From: Acetobacteraceae bacterium
GTDB taxonomy: Bacteria; Pseudomonadota; Alphaproteobacteria; Acetobacterales; Acetobacteraceae
Length of the DNA stretch: 5,714 bases
Direction: 5' to 3'
NCBI GenBank assembly: GCA_947476855.1
Contig: CANJSR010000331.1
Coordinates: 1-5,714 of the forward strand
Shown here in pieces: positions 1 through 5,714 of the stretch. The notes below the pieces were generated by a model. The model was not told the DNA's origin and searched no databases. It saw nothing but the letters and a program-made list of their open reading frames with translations. Numbering within the stretch: position 1 is the first letter of the stretch; each line of letters opens with the position of its first letter. The position numbers and the translations under genes are program-made.

Positions 1-1
1 A

Positions 2-2140
2 ACGGAAAGCACGACCGCGAATATCCGCGCCATCTTCAAGGTCACATTGTCGGAAGCCTCCGACAAGGTCGTGGTCGCGCGCTGGACGACCGTATCCGGC
101 ACAGCGGTCGCCGGAGAGGACTTCATCGCCCGCACCGGCTCGATCCGCTTCGACCCCGGCCAGACGCAGCGCAACATCATTATCGACACCCGACCCGGCG
201 ACGATCCGCGCGTGACCTTCAAGGTGGAGCTTTCGGCCCCGCGCAACGCCACGATCGAGGACGGGTCCGCCACCGGCACGATCATCAATCCCTCGGCCGT
301 GGAACCGCCCCCGGTCATCACGGTCGCCGATATCACGGTGAACGAGCCGCCGGTGACCGACACACCGGACGGTCCGAGCAGCCTGCTGCCGAACGGCTTC
401 CTGCATACCGAGGGCAACCAGATTGTCGACGCCGGCGGCAACCCGGTGAAGATCGCCGCGGTCAACTGGTTCGGCATGGAGACGACGAACTACGCCCCGC
501 ACGGGCTGTGGACCGAAAACTACAAGGTCCTGATCGACAAGATGGTGCAGGTCGGGTTCAACACGATCCGCCTGCCGTTCTCCGACCAGTTGTTCGCCGC
601 CGGCAGCACGCCGAACGGGATCGATTTCGGCAAGAACCCCGACCTCGCGGGACTGACCGGCCAGCAGATCATGGACAAGATCATCGGCTATGCCGGTGAG
701 AAGGGGATGAAGGTCTTCCTCGACCATCACCGCAGTTCGGCTGGTAACGGGCCGAATGGCAACGGGCTTTGGTACGACAGCAACTATTCTGAAACCAAGA
801 TGATCCAGAACTGGGTCCAGCTCACCCAGCGCTATGCCGGCAATTCGACCGTCATCGGCATGGACCTCGCGAATGAGCCGCACGGGCCAGCCACCTGGGG
901 CGATGGCGGGGCGAATGACTGGGCCGCGGCGGCGACCCGGATCGGCAACGCGATCCTGGCCGCCAACCCGAACCTGCTGATCATGGTGGAGGGGATCGAG
1001 ACCTACAAAGGCCAGTCCACCTGGTGGGGCGGCAATCTGATGGGGGTGAAGGACCACCCGATCGAGCTGAACATCGACAACCGCGTCGTCTACTCCCCGC
1101 ACGACTACCCATCCACCGTCTACGCGCAGCGCTGGTTCAGCGATCCGACCTATCCCAACAACCTGCCCGCCGTCTGGGACCAGTACTGGGGCTATATCTA
1201 CAAAACCGACACCGCCCCGGTGCTGCTGGGTGAGTTCGGCACCAACCTGGAAACCGCCTCCGACCGCGCCTGGCTGACCAAGCTGGTGCAGTACCTGGAT
1301 GAGTCCTCGGCCAATGGCGGCCTGCCGGTCAGCCCCGACGAACTCGGCCCAAGCTGGGCGTACTGGAGCTGGAATCCGAACTCGGGCGACACCGGCGGCA
1401 TCCTGGAGAATGACTGGCGCACCATCGACGCCGAGAAGGTCGATGCGATCGATCCGATCATGTTCCATGATGAGGGCACGGACCCCGGCGGCCCGTCCGA
1501 GCCCGTGCCGAATGGCACCGCGAACTTTGTCGTGAAACTGTCCAAGGCGTCGAACGTCGCCGTTACCGTCAAGTATCACACGGTCGACGGCACCGCGAAG
1601 GCCGGGGACGACTACGCCCCGATCGCCGGCACGCTGACGTTCCAGCCCGGGGAGACGACGAAGATCCTGTCGACCCAGTTGTTCGCCACACCCGAGGATA
1701 CGGGGCAGATGCAGTTCCTCCTGGCGCTCGATTCGCCGGCGAACGGGACGCTCGGGACGGTCTCGGCCAAGGCGATCCTGGTGCATGACAGCGTGGTGAC
1801 GACACCCACGCCGACGGACCCCGATCCCACGCCGGTCAGCGGCGATCCGGTCAGCCTGACCGTGAACGACAACTGGGGTTCGGGCTATGTCGGCACCGTC
1901 GCGGTCAAGAACACGACGACCGGCGCGGTGGGCGGCTGGACGGTGGAGATCGACACCAACGACCTGATCACCAGTGTCTGGAACGGCACGATCCTGAGCC
2001 ACACCGCCAACGGCTACGTCATCGGCAACACCGCTTGGAACGGTTCGCTCGGCTCGGGCGCATCCACATCCTTCGGGTTCCAGGCCAGCAACACCGACCC
2101 GACCGATACGCTTGCGGCGCAGTTGGTGCGGTTCGGCTAG
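2..2140 (+). CDS. Secreted multidomain endoglucanase: Calx-beta, GH5 (subfamily 1-like), Calx-beta, CBM2; 5' end missing
   Basis: This is an endo-beta-1,4-glucanase that should act outside the cell on cellulose. The frame is open from base 2, and a Calx-beta domain is already under way there, so the gene starts upstream; the TTG at 47 lies mid-domain and is not the start. Residues are numbered from the codon at base 2 (712 visible). Residues 1-97 are Calx-beta, with VSGTAVAGEDF replacing the usual DGTA-AG-DY. Residues ~127-488 are GH5: R190 in NTIRLPF, H243 in DHHR, acid/base E292 in ANEP, H367 and Y369 in PHDY, nucleophile E411 in LGEFGT, and W455 in YWSWNP. From memory the run closely resembles Acidothermus E1 (GH5_1). 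Residues ~501-596 are Calx-beta with a consensus VDGTAKAGDDY. A Thr/Pro/Asp linker spans ~597-615. Residues ~616-712 are CBM2, with W625, W660 and W679 spaced like the cellulose-binding Trp triad. The CBM2 has no Cys pair. A signal peptide, if present, lies outside the window. Confidence 0.95.
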   Translation, partial: TESTTANIRAIFKVTLSEASDKVVVARWTTVSGTAVAGEDFIARTGSIRFDPGQTQRNIIIDTRPGDDPRVTFKVELSAPRNATIEDGSATGTIINPSAVEPPPVITVADITVNEPPVTDTPDGPSSLLPNGFLHTEGNQIVDAGGNPVKIAAVNWFGMETTNYAPHGLWTENYKVLIDKMVQVGFNTIRLPFSDQLFAAGSTPNGIDFGKNPDLAGLTGQQIMDKIIGYAGEKGMKVFLDHHRSSAGNGPNGNGLWYDSNYSETKMIQNWVQLTQRYAGNSTVIGMDLANEPHGPATWGDGGANDWAAAATRIGNAILAANPNLLIMVEGIETYKGQSTWWGGNLMGVKDHPIELNIDNRVVYSPHDYPSTVYAQRWFSDPTYPNNLPAVWDQYWGYIYKTDTAPVLLGEFGTNLETASDRAWLTKLVQYLDESSANGGLPVSPDELGPSWAYWSWNPNSGDTGGILENDWRTIDAEKVDAIDPIMFHDEGTDPGGPSEPVPNGTANFVVKLSKASNVAVTVKYHTVDGTAKAGDDYAPIAGTLTFQPGETTKILSTQLFATPEDTGQMQFLLALDSPANGTLGTVSAKAILVHDSVVTTPTPTDPDPTPVSGDPVSLTVNDNWGSGYVGTVAVKNTTTGAVGGWTVEIDTNDLITSVWNGTILSHTANGYVIGNTAWNGSLGSGASTSFGFQASNTDPTDTLAAQLVRFG

Positions 2141-2153
2141 GGCCGATCGCCAC

Positions 2154-2189
2154 GGACGCGTGACCCGGGGGAGAACCGGTCGCGCGTCC
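2154..2189. terminator. Strong stem-loop between convergent genes, putative bidirectional terminator
   Basis: Bases 2154-2165 (GGACGCGTGACC) pair with 2178-2189 (GGTCGCGCGTCC). The stem has 12 pairs, one of them a T-G wobble, around a 12-base loop. It lies 13 bases after the cellulase stop and 26 bases after the glycosyltransferase stop on the other strand, where a shared terminator is expected. Neither side has a T-run, so it is not a classical intrinsic terminator. It may instead protect the 3' end or act together with Rho. Confidence 0.5.
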
Positions 2190-2215
2190 AGGGAGGGACC
2201 GGGTGTGTCCGTCGG

Positions 2216-3529
2216 TCAGGACTGATCGTGCGTGACCAGCACTTTGTCCCTCCCCATCACTGTCGTCACCGGAACTGCCGGCCGTTCGGTCCGGTGGCGT
2301 TCGGCCGGTGGGTTCCATCCGAGAGAGCGCAGGGCCACCAGCAGCGGCTCCCCATTCAGTTTCATCAGCAACGACTGGCGCGCGCGGACGCCGATCCGGG
2401 CGCGTTCGTCCGGCTGGTCCGCCAGCCGGCGCAGGCGGGCCGCGGCGTCCGCGATGTCGGGATCGGCCCAGAGCGCGTCGCGGTAGACGCCGCGATCGTC
2501 CTCGGCCGGCACCAGGCGGTAGTCGACCAACTCCGCGTTCGATGGGTCCATGAAATCGCGGTTGCCGGACCAGCCGGTGGCGACGACCGGCTTGCCCAGC
2601 AGCATGGCCTCGGCTGGCACGAGACCGAACCCCTCGGCCCGATGCAGCGACAGGACGATGTCGCTGGCCGCGGTCAGGGCGTGATGGTCGGGTCCGGACA
2701 GGTCCTGGTTGATCACGCGGATATTGGGCGCGCGGGCGGCCTGGGCGATGCGGGCGAAGTCGTCGGGCGCGTGGTCGGCGTGGCAGATCTTCACGACCAG
2801 CACGCGATCCGACCGGTCACCGAAGGCCAGCCGGAACGCCTCGATCGCCGCCAAAGGGTTCTTCCGGGCGAAGGATGACGCGAGGTTGAAGGACACCAGC
2901 ACGACGACCGCCTGTTCGGGCAGGCCGAAGGCGGCCCGATCGAGCGCGGAGGGCATCGGCGGGGCCAGGGCCAGCGCGGGCGGGACGACATGCACCCGGT
3001 TCGGCTTCAACGGCTCGATCGCCGCGGCGGTGAAGCGGGATGGAGTCCAGATCTCATGCACCAGCGGGGCGGCCGCGTGCCACTCGGGCGGCACCGACGG
3101 CAGTTCCCAGGCCCAGCAGGCGACGATGCGGCGGTCGCGGACCAGGTCGCGGGGCAGGCGCAGCAGCGCGAGCGGCAGGACCGGCGCGTTCACATGCAGG
3201 ATCAGCGGCACCCCGGGCGGCGGGTGGCCAACCAGGCCGGCGCGCATGCGGCCCCAATGCGTGGGCGGCGGGATGTCGACCGGCCAGACCGGCACGCCCA
3301 TCGCCCGCGCCGCCCGGATCATCAGGCGTGCCGACTCGCCAAGGCCGGAGGGACAAGACAATTCACCTGCGATCGCGACTCCCCGGGCAGCCGAGGGCGG
3401 CGAGGCGGCGGGGCGGGGGGCCAGCAACGCGGTCGCGCGGGCCAGCAGGCGGCGGCGCTGGGCCACCGGCAGCCAGCGCCACAGGCGGTGGGGCAGGCCG
3501 ATCCGGAACTTGGGTGCGGACGGTGACAT
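2216..3529 (-). CDS. Glycosyltransferase family 4 (GT-B fold)
   Basis: This 437-residue protein is a retaining glycosyltransferase that moves a sugar from a nucleotide-sugar donor. It probably builds exopolysaccharide, lipopolysaccharide or another surface glycan at the cytoplasmic face. The N-terminal ~45 residues are basic and amphipathic (RLWRWLPVAQRRRLL), which suggests peripheral membrane contact. The GT-B N-lobe carries SGLGESARL (61-69), a glycine-rich start typical of this group, and WELPSVPPEW (141-150). The C-lobe begins near 205, with SFARKNPLAAIEAF (219-232), a basic motif near the donor site. The EX7E signature is E299-GFGLVPA-E307, followed by GKPVVATGWSGN. The last ~30 residues are a polar tail. 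There is no signal peptide or clear transmembrane helix. The start at 3529 gives the full N-lobe, but no good Shine-Dalgarno site precedes it. It is convergent with the cellulase and divergent from the receiver gene. Donor and acceptor cannot be read from the sequence. Confidence 0.9.
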   Translation of the reverse strand: MSPSAPKFRIGLPHRLWRWLPVAQRRRLLARATALLAPRPAASPPSAARGVAIAGELSCPSGLGESARLMIRAARAMGVPVWPVDIPPPTHWGRMRAGLVGHPPPGVPLILHVNAPVLPLALLRLPRDLVRDRRIVACWAWELPSVPPEWHAAAPLVHEIWTPSRFTAAAIEPLKPNRVHVVPPALALAPPMPSALDRAAFGLPEQAVVVLVSFNLASSFARKNPLAAIEAFRLAFGDRSDRVLVVKICHADHAPDDFARIAQAARAPNIRVINQDLSGPDHHALTAASDIVLSLHRAEGFGLVPAEAMLLGKPVVATGWSGNRDFMDPSNAELVDYRLVPAEDDRGVYRDALWADPDIADAAARLRRLADQPDERARIGVRARQSLLMKLNGEPLLVALRSLGWNPPAERHRTERPAVPVTTVMGRDKVLVTHDQS

Positions 3530-3550
3530 GCCGGACAGAATGCGGGGTCC

Positions 3551-3606
3551 GGGTTAACGCGGGCTTAATTTCACCGAAGATCATTTTCCCGTCGCCGCGT
3601 TAACCC
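3551..3606. repeat. Perfect 12-bp inverted repeat across the divergent promoter region
   Basis: GGGTTAACGCGG at 3551-3562 is the exact reverse complement of CCGCGTTAACCC at 3595-3606, with a 32-base spacer. Each arm contains the palindrome GTTAAC. The arm centres are 44 bases apart, about four helical turns, so proteins bound to both arms would face the same side of the DNA. The left arm overlaps the first half of the CtrA box. The right arm supplies a lone TTAAC half-site 33 bases before the receiver start codon. It could be an operator pair or, if transcribed, a leader stem-loop. Confidence 0.85.
3554..3568. promoter_or_regulatory. CtrA box, TTAA-N7-TTAA
   Basis: TTAA at 3554-3557 and TTAA at 3565-3568 are separated by exactly seven bases (CGCGGGC). 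This is the full consensus for the alphaproteobacterial response regulator CtrA. The site lies 24 bases upstream of the glycosyltransferase start and 70 bases upstream of the receiver start, so it could control either or both. A weak -10-like GATCAT lies at 3579-3584 on the plus strand, which would place the box over the -35 region, as at CtrA-activated promoters. A chance match is unlikely because the rest of the window is very GC-rich. Binding itself is inferred. Confidence 0.7.
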
Positions 3607-3638
3607 TTCCGCAACTCCCTGCCGGCATCATCCGTCCC

Positions 3639-4196
3639 ATGGCGGACAATTTCGTGATCGTGGCCGAACAGGACTGGAACTTGCGCAACGTGCTGCGCCA
3701 GCACCTGGATGGCATGGGCTTTCGCACCCTCGTGACCCCCATCGCCGGAGAGGCGGAGGACTTCGCCCGCCGCGTGCTGGCCAGGCTCGTGCTGCTGGAC
3801 GTCGAACTGCCGGGGTTCAGCGGCTATGAGGCCTGCGCCCGCATCCGCCATATGGCGGATTACCGCGGCGTGCCGATCGTGCTGATGACGGCGGTCAGCT
3901 CGACCCGCCGCCAGACCGCGGCGCAGCGTGCCGGGGCGAGCGCGATGCTGCTGAAACCCTTCTCCATGAACGACCTGGCTGGGGAGATGGAACGGTTCAT
4001 GGTCGACCCCGACTCGATCCCGCAACGCCCGAGGCCCGCCGACACCCGCCCCCCCGTGCCGGGCTTCGCCGAGGCGCAGGTGAAGGTGTGGGAACCCGCC
4101 GCCAGCCTGGCATGGCGGTTCGGGGAGGGGTCTGAACTCTCCGCCGGCAAGCGGACGCTGGAGATGATGCGCTCCAACGCGCGGCGGGACGGGTAG
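3639..4196 (+). CDS. Single-domain response regulator (CheY-like receiver) with a Pro-rich C-terminal tail
   Basis: This 185-residue protein is a receiver for a phosphorelay. Residues 1-122 form the REC domain: VIVAEQD at strand 1, phospho-acceptor D54 in VLLDVELPG, switch T84 in VLMTA, and K106 in LLKPF. There is no DNA-binding or enzymatic output domain, so it should work by protein contact, in the manner of DivK, CpdR or CheY. I cannot assign it to any of these. The usual pair of acidic metal-binding residues reads E10-Q11, with D12 next, so one position is altered. Residues ~123-185 are a Pro/Arg-rich linker followed by a conserved-looking segment (VWEPAASLAWRFGEGSEL) of unknown function. 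The ATG at 3639 is the only reasonable start and has no evident Shine-Dalgarno site. The gene is divergent from the glycosyltransferase, with a CtrA box and a TTAAC half-site upstream. Confidence 0.88.
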   Translation: MADNFVIVAEQDWNLRNVLRQHLDGMGFRTLVTPIAGEAEDFARRVLARLVLLDVELPGFSGYEACARIRHMADYRGVPIVLMTAVSSTRRQTAAQRAGASAMLLKPFSMNDLAGEMERFMVDPDSIPQRPRPADTRPPVPGFAEAQVKVWEPAASLAWRFGEGSELSAGKRTLEMMRSNARRDG

Positions 4197-4211
4197 CGGG
4201 CGGAGCGGTCA

Positions 4212-4228
4212 CCCCGGCCCTGCTGGGG
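4212..4228 (+). terminator. Weak GC-rich hairpin after the response regulator
   Basis: CCCCGGC (4212-4218) can pair with GCTGGGG (4222-4228), giving seven pairs including one G-T wobble around a three-base loop, 15 bases after the receiver stop. Downstream comes GG and then CTTGAATTAT, which is AT-rich but not a T-run. It may separate the receiver gene from the HTH operon. Short GC-rich hairpins arise easily by chance in such DNA, so this is tentative. Confidence 0.3.
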
Positions 4229-4262
4229 GGCTTGAATTATCACGCCTCCTGCGTCACCATCC

Positions 4263-4299
4263 AATCATGCACAGCATAAGTCATGCTTAAAACATGATT
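4263..4299. promoter_or_regulatory. Nested inverted repeats over the HTH gene start, putative autoregulatory operator
   Basis: The outer arms are AATCATG (4263-4269) and CATGATT (4293-4299). The inner arms are AGCAT (4273-4277) and ATGCT (4283-4287). Both pairs are perfect and nearly concentric. TCATGC also occurs as a direct repeat at 4265 and 4281. The segment is AT-rich against a GC-rich background, and its right outer arm covers the ATG at 4294. Small XRE regulators commonly bind such palindromes at their own promoters. As RNA it could also fold over the start codon. No convincing -35/-10 pair could be fixed. Confidence 0.5.
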
Positions 4300-4551
4300 A
4301 CCGCCGCTCAAATGAGAGCCGCGCGTGCCCTGCTGGGGATCGACCAGCGGCGGCTCGCGGCGCTGTCCAATCTGTCCCTGCCGACCATCCAGCGCATGGA
4401 GGCCAGCGAGGGCGTCGTGCGCGGCAATGTCGACTCCCTGATGAAACTGGTCGGCGCCCTCGGTTCGGCTGGGATCGAGCTGATCGGCGACAACCAGCCA
4501 AGCACGGCGGGGGGCCGCGGGGTCCGTCTCGCGCCGAACCAGCCAGGCTGA
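4294..4551 (+). CDS. Small XRE/Cro-type helix-turn-helix transcriptional regulator
   Basis: This 85-residue protein is a DNA-binding regulator made of little more than one HTH domain. It opens with MITAAQMRAARALLGIDQ, the characteristic beginning of a widespread alphaproteobacterial HTH_3-like family. Helix 2 spans about residues 17-25 (DQRRLAALS), the recognition helix about 28-37 (SLPTIQRMEA), and closing helices run to ~60. The end, GVRLAPNQPG, matches the family's usual GVRL tail. An in-frame TAA at 4288 leaves the ATG at 4294 as the most upstream start; a second ATG at 4312 would cut into helix 1. No Shine-Dalgarno site is visible. The start codon lies in a nested palindrome, which suggests autoregulation. 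hyfB follows after only 6 bases, so the two are probably co-transcribed and this protein may control that operon. An antitoxin role is possible, but no toxin gene adjoins it. Confidence 0.85.
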   Translation: MITAAQMRAARALLGIDQRRLAALSNLSLPTIQRMEASEGVVRGNVDSLMKLVGALGSAGIELIGDNQPSTAGGRGVRLAPNQPG

Positions 4552-4557
4552 CGGGGC

Positions 4558-5714
4558 ATGACGATCGTCCTCACCGTCATCCTCGGACTGGTGGTGCTGG
4601 CGATCCTTGGCGCGGCGACCGCTCGGCTTCAGGCCGGCCGCGTGCTGGTCTATGGCGGTTGCCTGGTCCTGTGCCTCGCGCTGCTGGTGGCGGGGATCGA
4701 GGCCTTGGCCGCCCCCGTTGCCCGCCTGTCCCTGCCGATTGGCCTGCCGATGACCGGGACGCAATTGCGGCTTGATCCGCTGTCCGGGTTTTTCCTGGCG
4801 CTGACGGGCTTGGGCGGGGCGGGCGCCAGCCTGTTCGCGATCGGCTATGGCAGGCACGAGGAAGAACCCTGGCGCGTCCTGCCCTTCTATCCGCTGTTCC
4901 TCGCCGGCATGACCCTGGCCATCCTCGCCGATGACGCCTTCGCCTTCCTGTTCGGGTGGGAGGCGATGTCGCTCGCGTCCTGGGCCCTGGTGATGACGCA
5001 CCACCAGGAACACGGGAACGCCCGCGCGGCCTATATCTACGTGCTGATGGCGGTGTTCAGCGGCCTGACCCTGTTGCTGGGCTTCGGCGTGCTGGCGGCG
5101 GGCGGCGGGGGCTATGGCTTCGACGCGATCCGCGCCCATCCGCCGACCGGCGGCGTCGCGGCGACCGTGCTGGTGATCGCGCTGATCGGCGCGGGGGCCA
5201 AGGCAGGCCTCATGCCCCTGCATGTCTGGCTGCCGCTGGCTCATCCTGCCGCGCCCTCGCATGTCTCCGCGTTGATGAGCGGGGTGATGACCAAGGTCGC
5301 GATCTACGGCTTCATCCGGATCGTCTTCGATCTGGTGGGCGGGGCGCCGGCCTGGTTCGCGGTGATCGTGCTGGTTGTGGGAGGCATCACCGCCGTCATG
5401 GGCGTGCTGCACGCGATGATGGAGCGGGACCTCAAGCGCCTGCTCGCGTATTCGACGGTCGAGAATATCGGCATCATCTTCGTGGCACTGGGCCTGTCGC
5501 TGGCGTTCAAGGCCAATGGCGTGACGGCCGGCGCGACCCTGGCGCTGACCGCGGCATTGTTCCACGCGCTGAACCATACCGTATTCAAAAGCCTGCTGTT
5601 CTTCGGCGCCGGCGCGGTGCTGCACGCGACCGGCGAGAGGAACATGGAGAAGCTGGGCGGGCTGATCCACCGCATGCCCCGTAGTTCGGCGGCGATGCTG
5701 GTCGGCTGCCTCGC
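4558..5714 (+). CDS. hyfB: Hydrogenase-4 component B-like (HyfB/HycC/NuoL family) proton-translocating membrane subunit; 3' end missing
   Basis: This is an antiporter-like integral membrane subunit of a Hyf, formate-hydrogenlyase or Ehr-type complex in the cytoplasmic membrane, expected to couple electron transfer to ion pumping. The window holds 385 full codons; the family is usually about 650-680 residues, so the C-terminal part is missing. Hydrophobic segments run throughout from residue 2 (TIVLTVILGLVVLAIL). The Proton_antipo_M core starts near 120. FGWEAMSLASW carries the TM5-type glutamate E135. K215 lies in GAGAKAGLMPLHVWLP, and K246 in MSGVMTKVAIYGF, after the HPAAPSHVSALMSG loop. DLKRLLAYSTVENIGII (291-307) has the VENIG form typical of HyfB, where NuoL has a different sequence. 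HALNHTVFKSLLFFGAGAV follows at 336-354. The ATG at 4558 is in the same frame as the preceding HTH gene and just after its stop. GGGG directly before it is too close to be a good ribosome site. HyfB fits better than NuoL or MrpA because of these motifs. Confidence 0.92.
   Translation, partial: MTIVLTVILGLVVLAILGAATARLQAGRVLVYGGCLVLCLALLVAGIEALAAPVARLSLPIGLPMTGTQLRLDPLSGFFLALTGLGGAGASLFAIGYGRHEEEPWRVLPFYPLFLAGMTLAILADDAFAFLFGWEAMSLASWALVMTHHQEHGNARAAYIYVLMAVFSGLTLLLGFGVLAAGGGGYGFDAIRAHPPTGGVAATVLVIALIGAGAKAGLMPLHVWLPLAHPAAPSHVSALMSGVMTKVAIYGFIRIVFDLVGGAPAWFAVIVLVVGGITAVMGVLHAMMERDLKRLLAYSTVENIGIIFVALGLSLAFKANGVTAGATLALTAALFHALNHTVFKSLLFFGAGAVLHATGERNMEKLGGLIHRMPRSSAAMLVGCL

Noticed and set aside
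47..49. TTG as the start codon of the cellulase gene
   Set aside because: The frame is open to base 2, and the residues before it (IFKVT, joining LSEAS) are part of the same Calx-beta strand, so the gene continues upstream out of the window.
2709..3557. 282-codon open frame on the plus strand, plus further plus-strand frames between 2228 and 3603
   Set aside because: All lie antisense to the glycosyltransferase, are rich in Arg, Gly and Ala, and show no motif. The minus-strand frame has a full GT-B signature.
4232..4260. TTGAAT at 4232 as a -35 box for the HTH gene
   Set aside because: The position 17 bases downstream reads CACCAT, which is a poor -10 match, so no sigma-70 promoter is called.
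4240..5670. 476-codon open frame on the minus strand
   Set aside because: It lies antisense to hyfB and part of the HTH gene, has a composition dominated by Gln, His, Arg and Asp with no recognisable domain, and is explained by GC-rich codon bias of the coding strand.
4956..5684. 242-codon open frame on the plus strand inside hyfB
   Set aside because: It is a shifted-frame shadow, almost entirely Arg, Gly, Ala and Asp. The true frame there carries unmistakable antiporter-subunit motifs.
4294..5714. HTH gene and hyfB as one protein read through a stop, since they share a frame and are separated by only TGA and two codons
   Set aside because: HyfB has a normal N-terminal ATG and first membrane helix, and the HTH protein has its normal family C-terminus. 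Nothing indicates recoding.

Overview
The window is GC-rich and gene-dense. It fits an alphaproteobacterium, most plausibly from the Rhodospirillales/Acetobacteraceae. The evidence is a textbook CtrA box (TTAA-N7-TTAA) in an intergenic region, strongly GC-biased third codon positions, and the mix of gene families. The taxonomic call is inferred from composition and motifs; no marker gene is present.

Layout: (1) 2-2140, plus strand: the 3' part of a large secreted cellulase. Its start lies before the window. The order is Calx-beta, a GH5 subfamily 1-like endoglucanase that appears to be inserted inside a second Calx-beta domain, a Thr/Pro linker and a C-terminal CBM2. (2) 2141-2215: a convergent gap with a strong 12-bp-stem hairpin. 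(3) 2216-3529, minus strand: a GT4-type glycosyltransferase. (4) 3530-3638: a divergent, locally AT-rich regulatory region with a perfect CtrA box and a perfect 12-bp inverted repeat. (5) 3639-4196, plus strand: a receiver-domain response regulator with a short Pro-rich tail and no output domain. (6) 4197-4293: a weak terminator-like hairpin, then an AT-rich nested palindrome. (7) 4294-4551, plus strand: a small XRE/Cro-type HTH regulator. (8) 4558-5714, plus strand: the first ~386 codons of a HyfB-like (NuoL/HycC family) membrane subunit, cut by the window end.

How the genes may work together: the glycosyltransferase and the receiver share a divergent control region carrying the CtrA site. 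Surface polysaccharide synthesis and a signalling protein may therefore be under cell-cycle or CtrA-type phosphorelay control. The HTH gene sits 6 bases before hyfB and probably opens the same operon, regulating a Hyf/Ehr-type respiratory or hydrogenase-like complex whose other subunits would lie downstream. The cellulase is a separate unit, convergent to the glycosyltransferase.

The points most worth a second look are the apparent catalytic-domain insertion into a Calx-beta fold, the CtrA box with its flanking inverted repeat, and the palindrome that overlaps the HTH start codon. I see no mobile element, CRISPR array, tRNA or rRNA.
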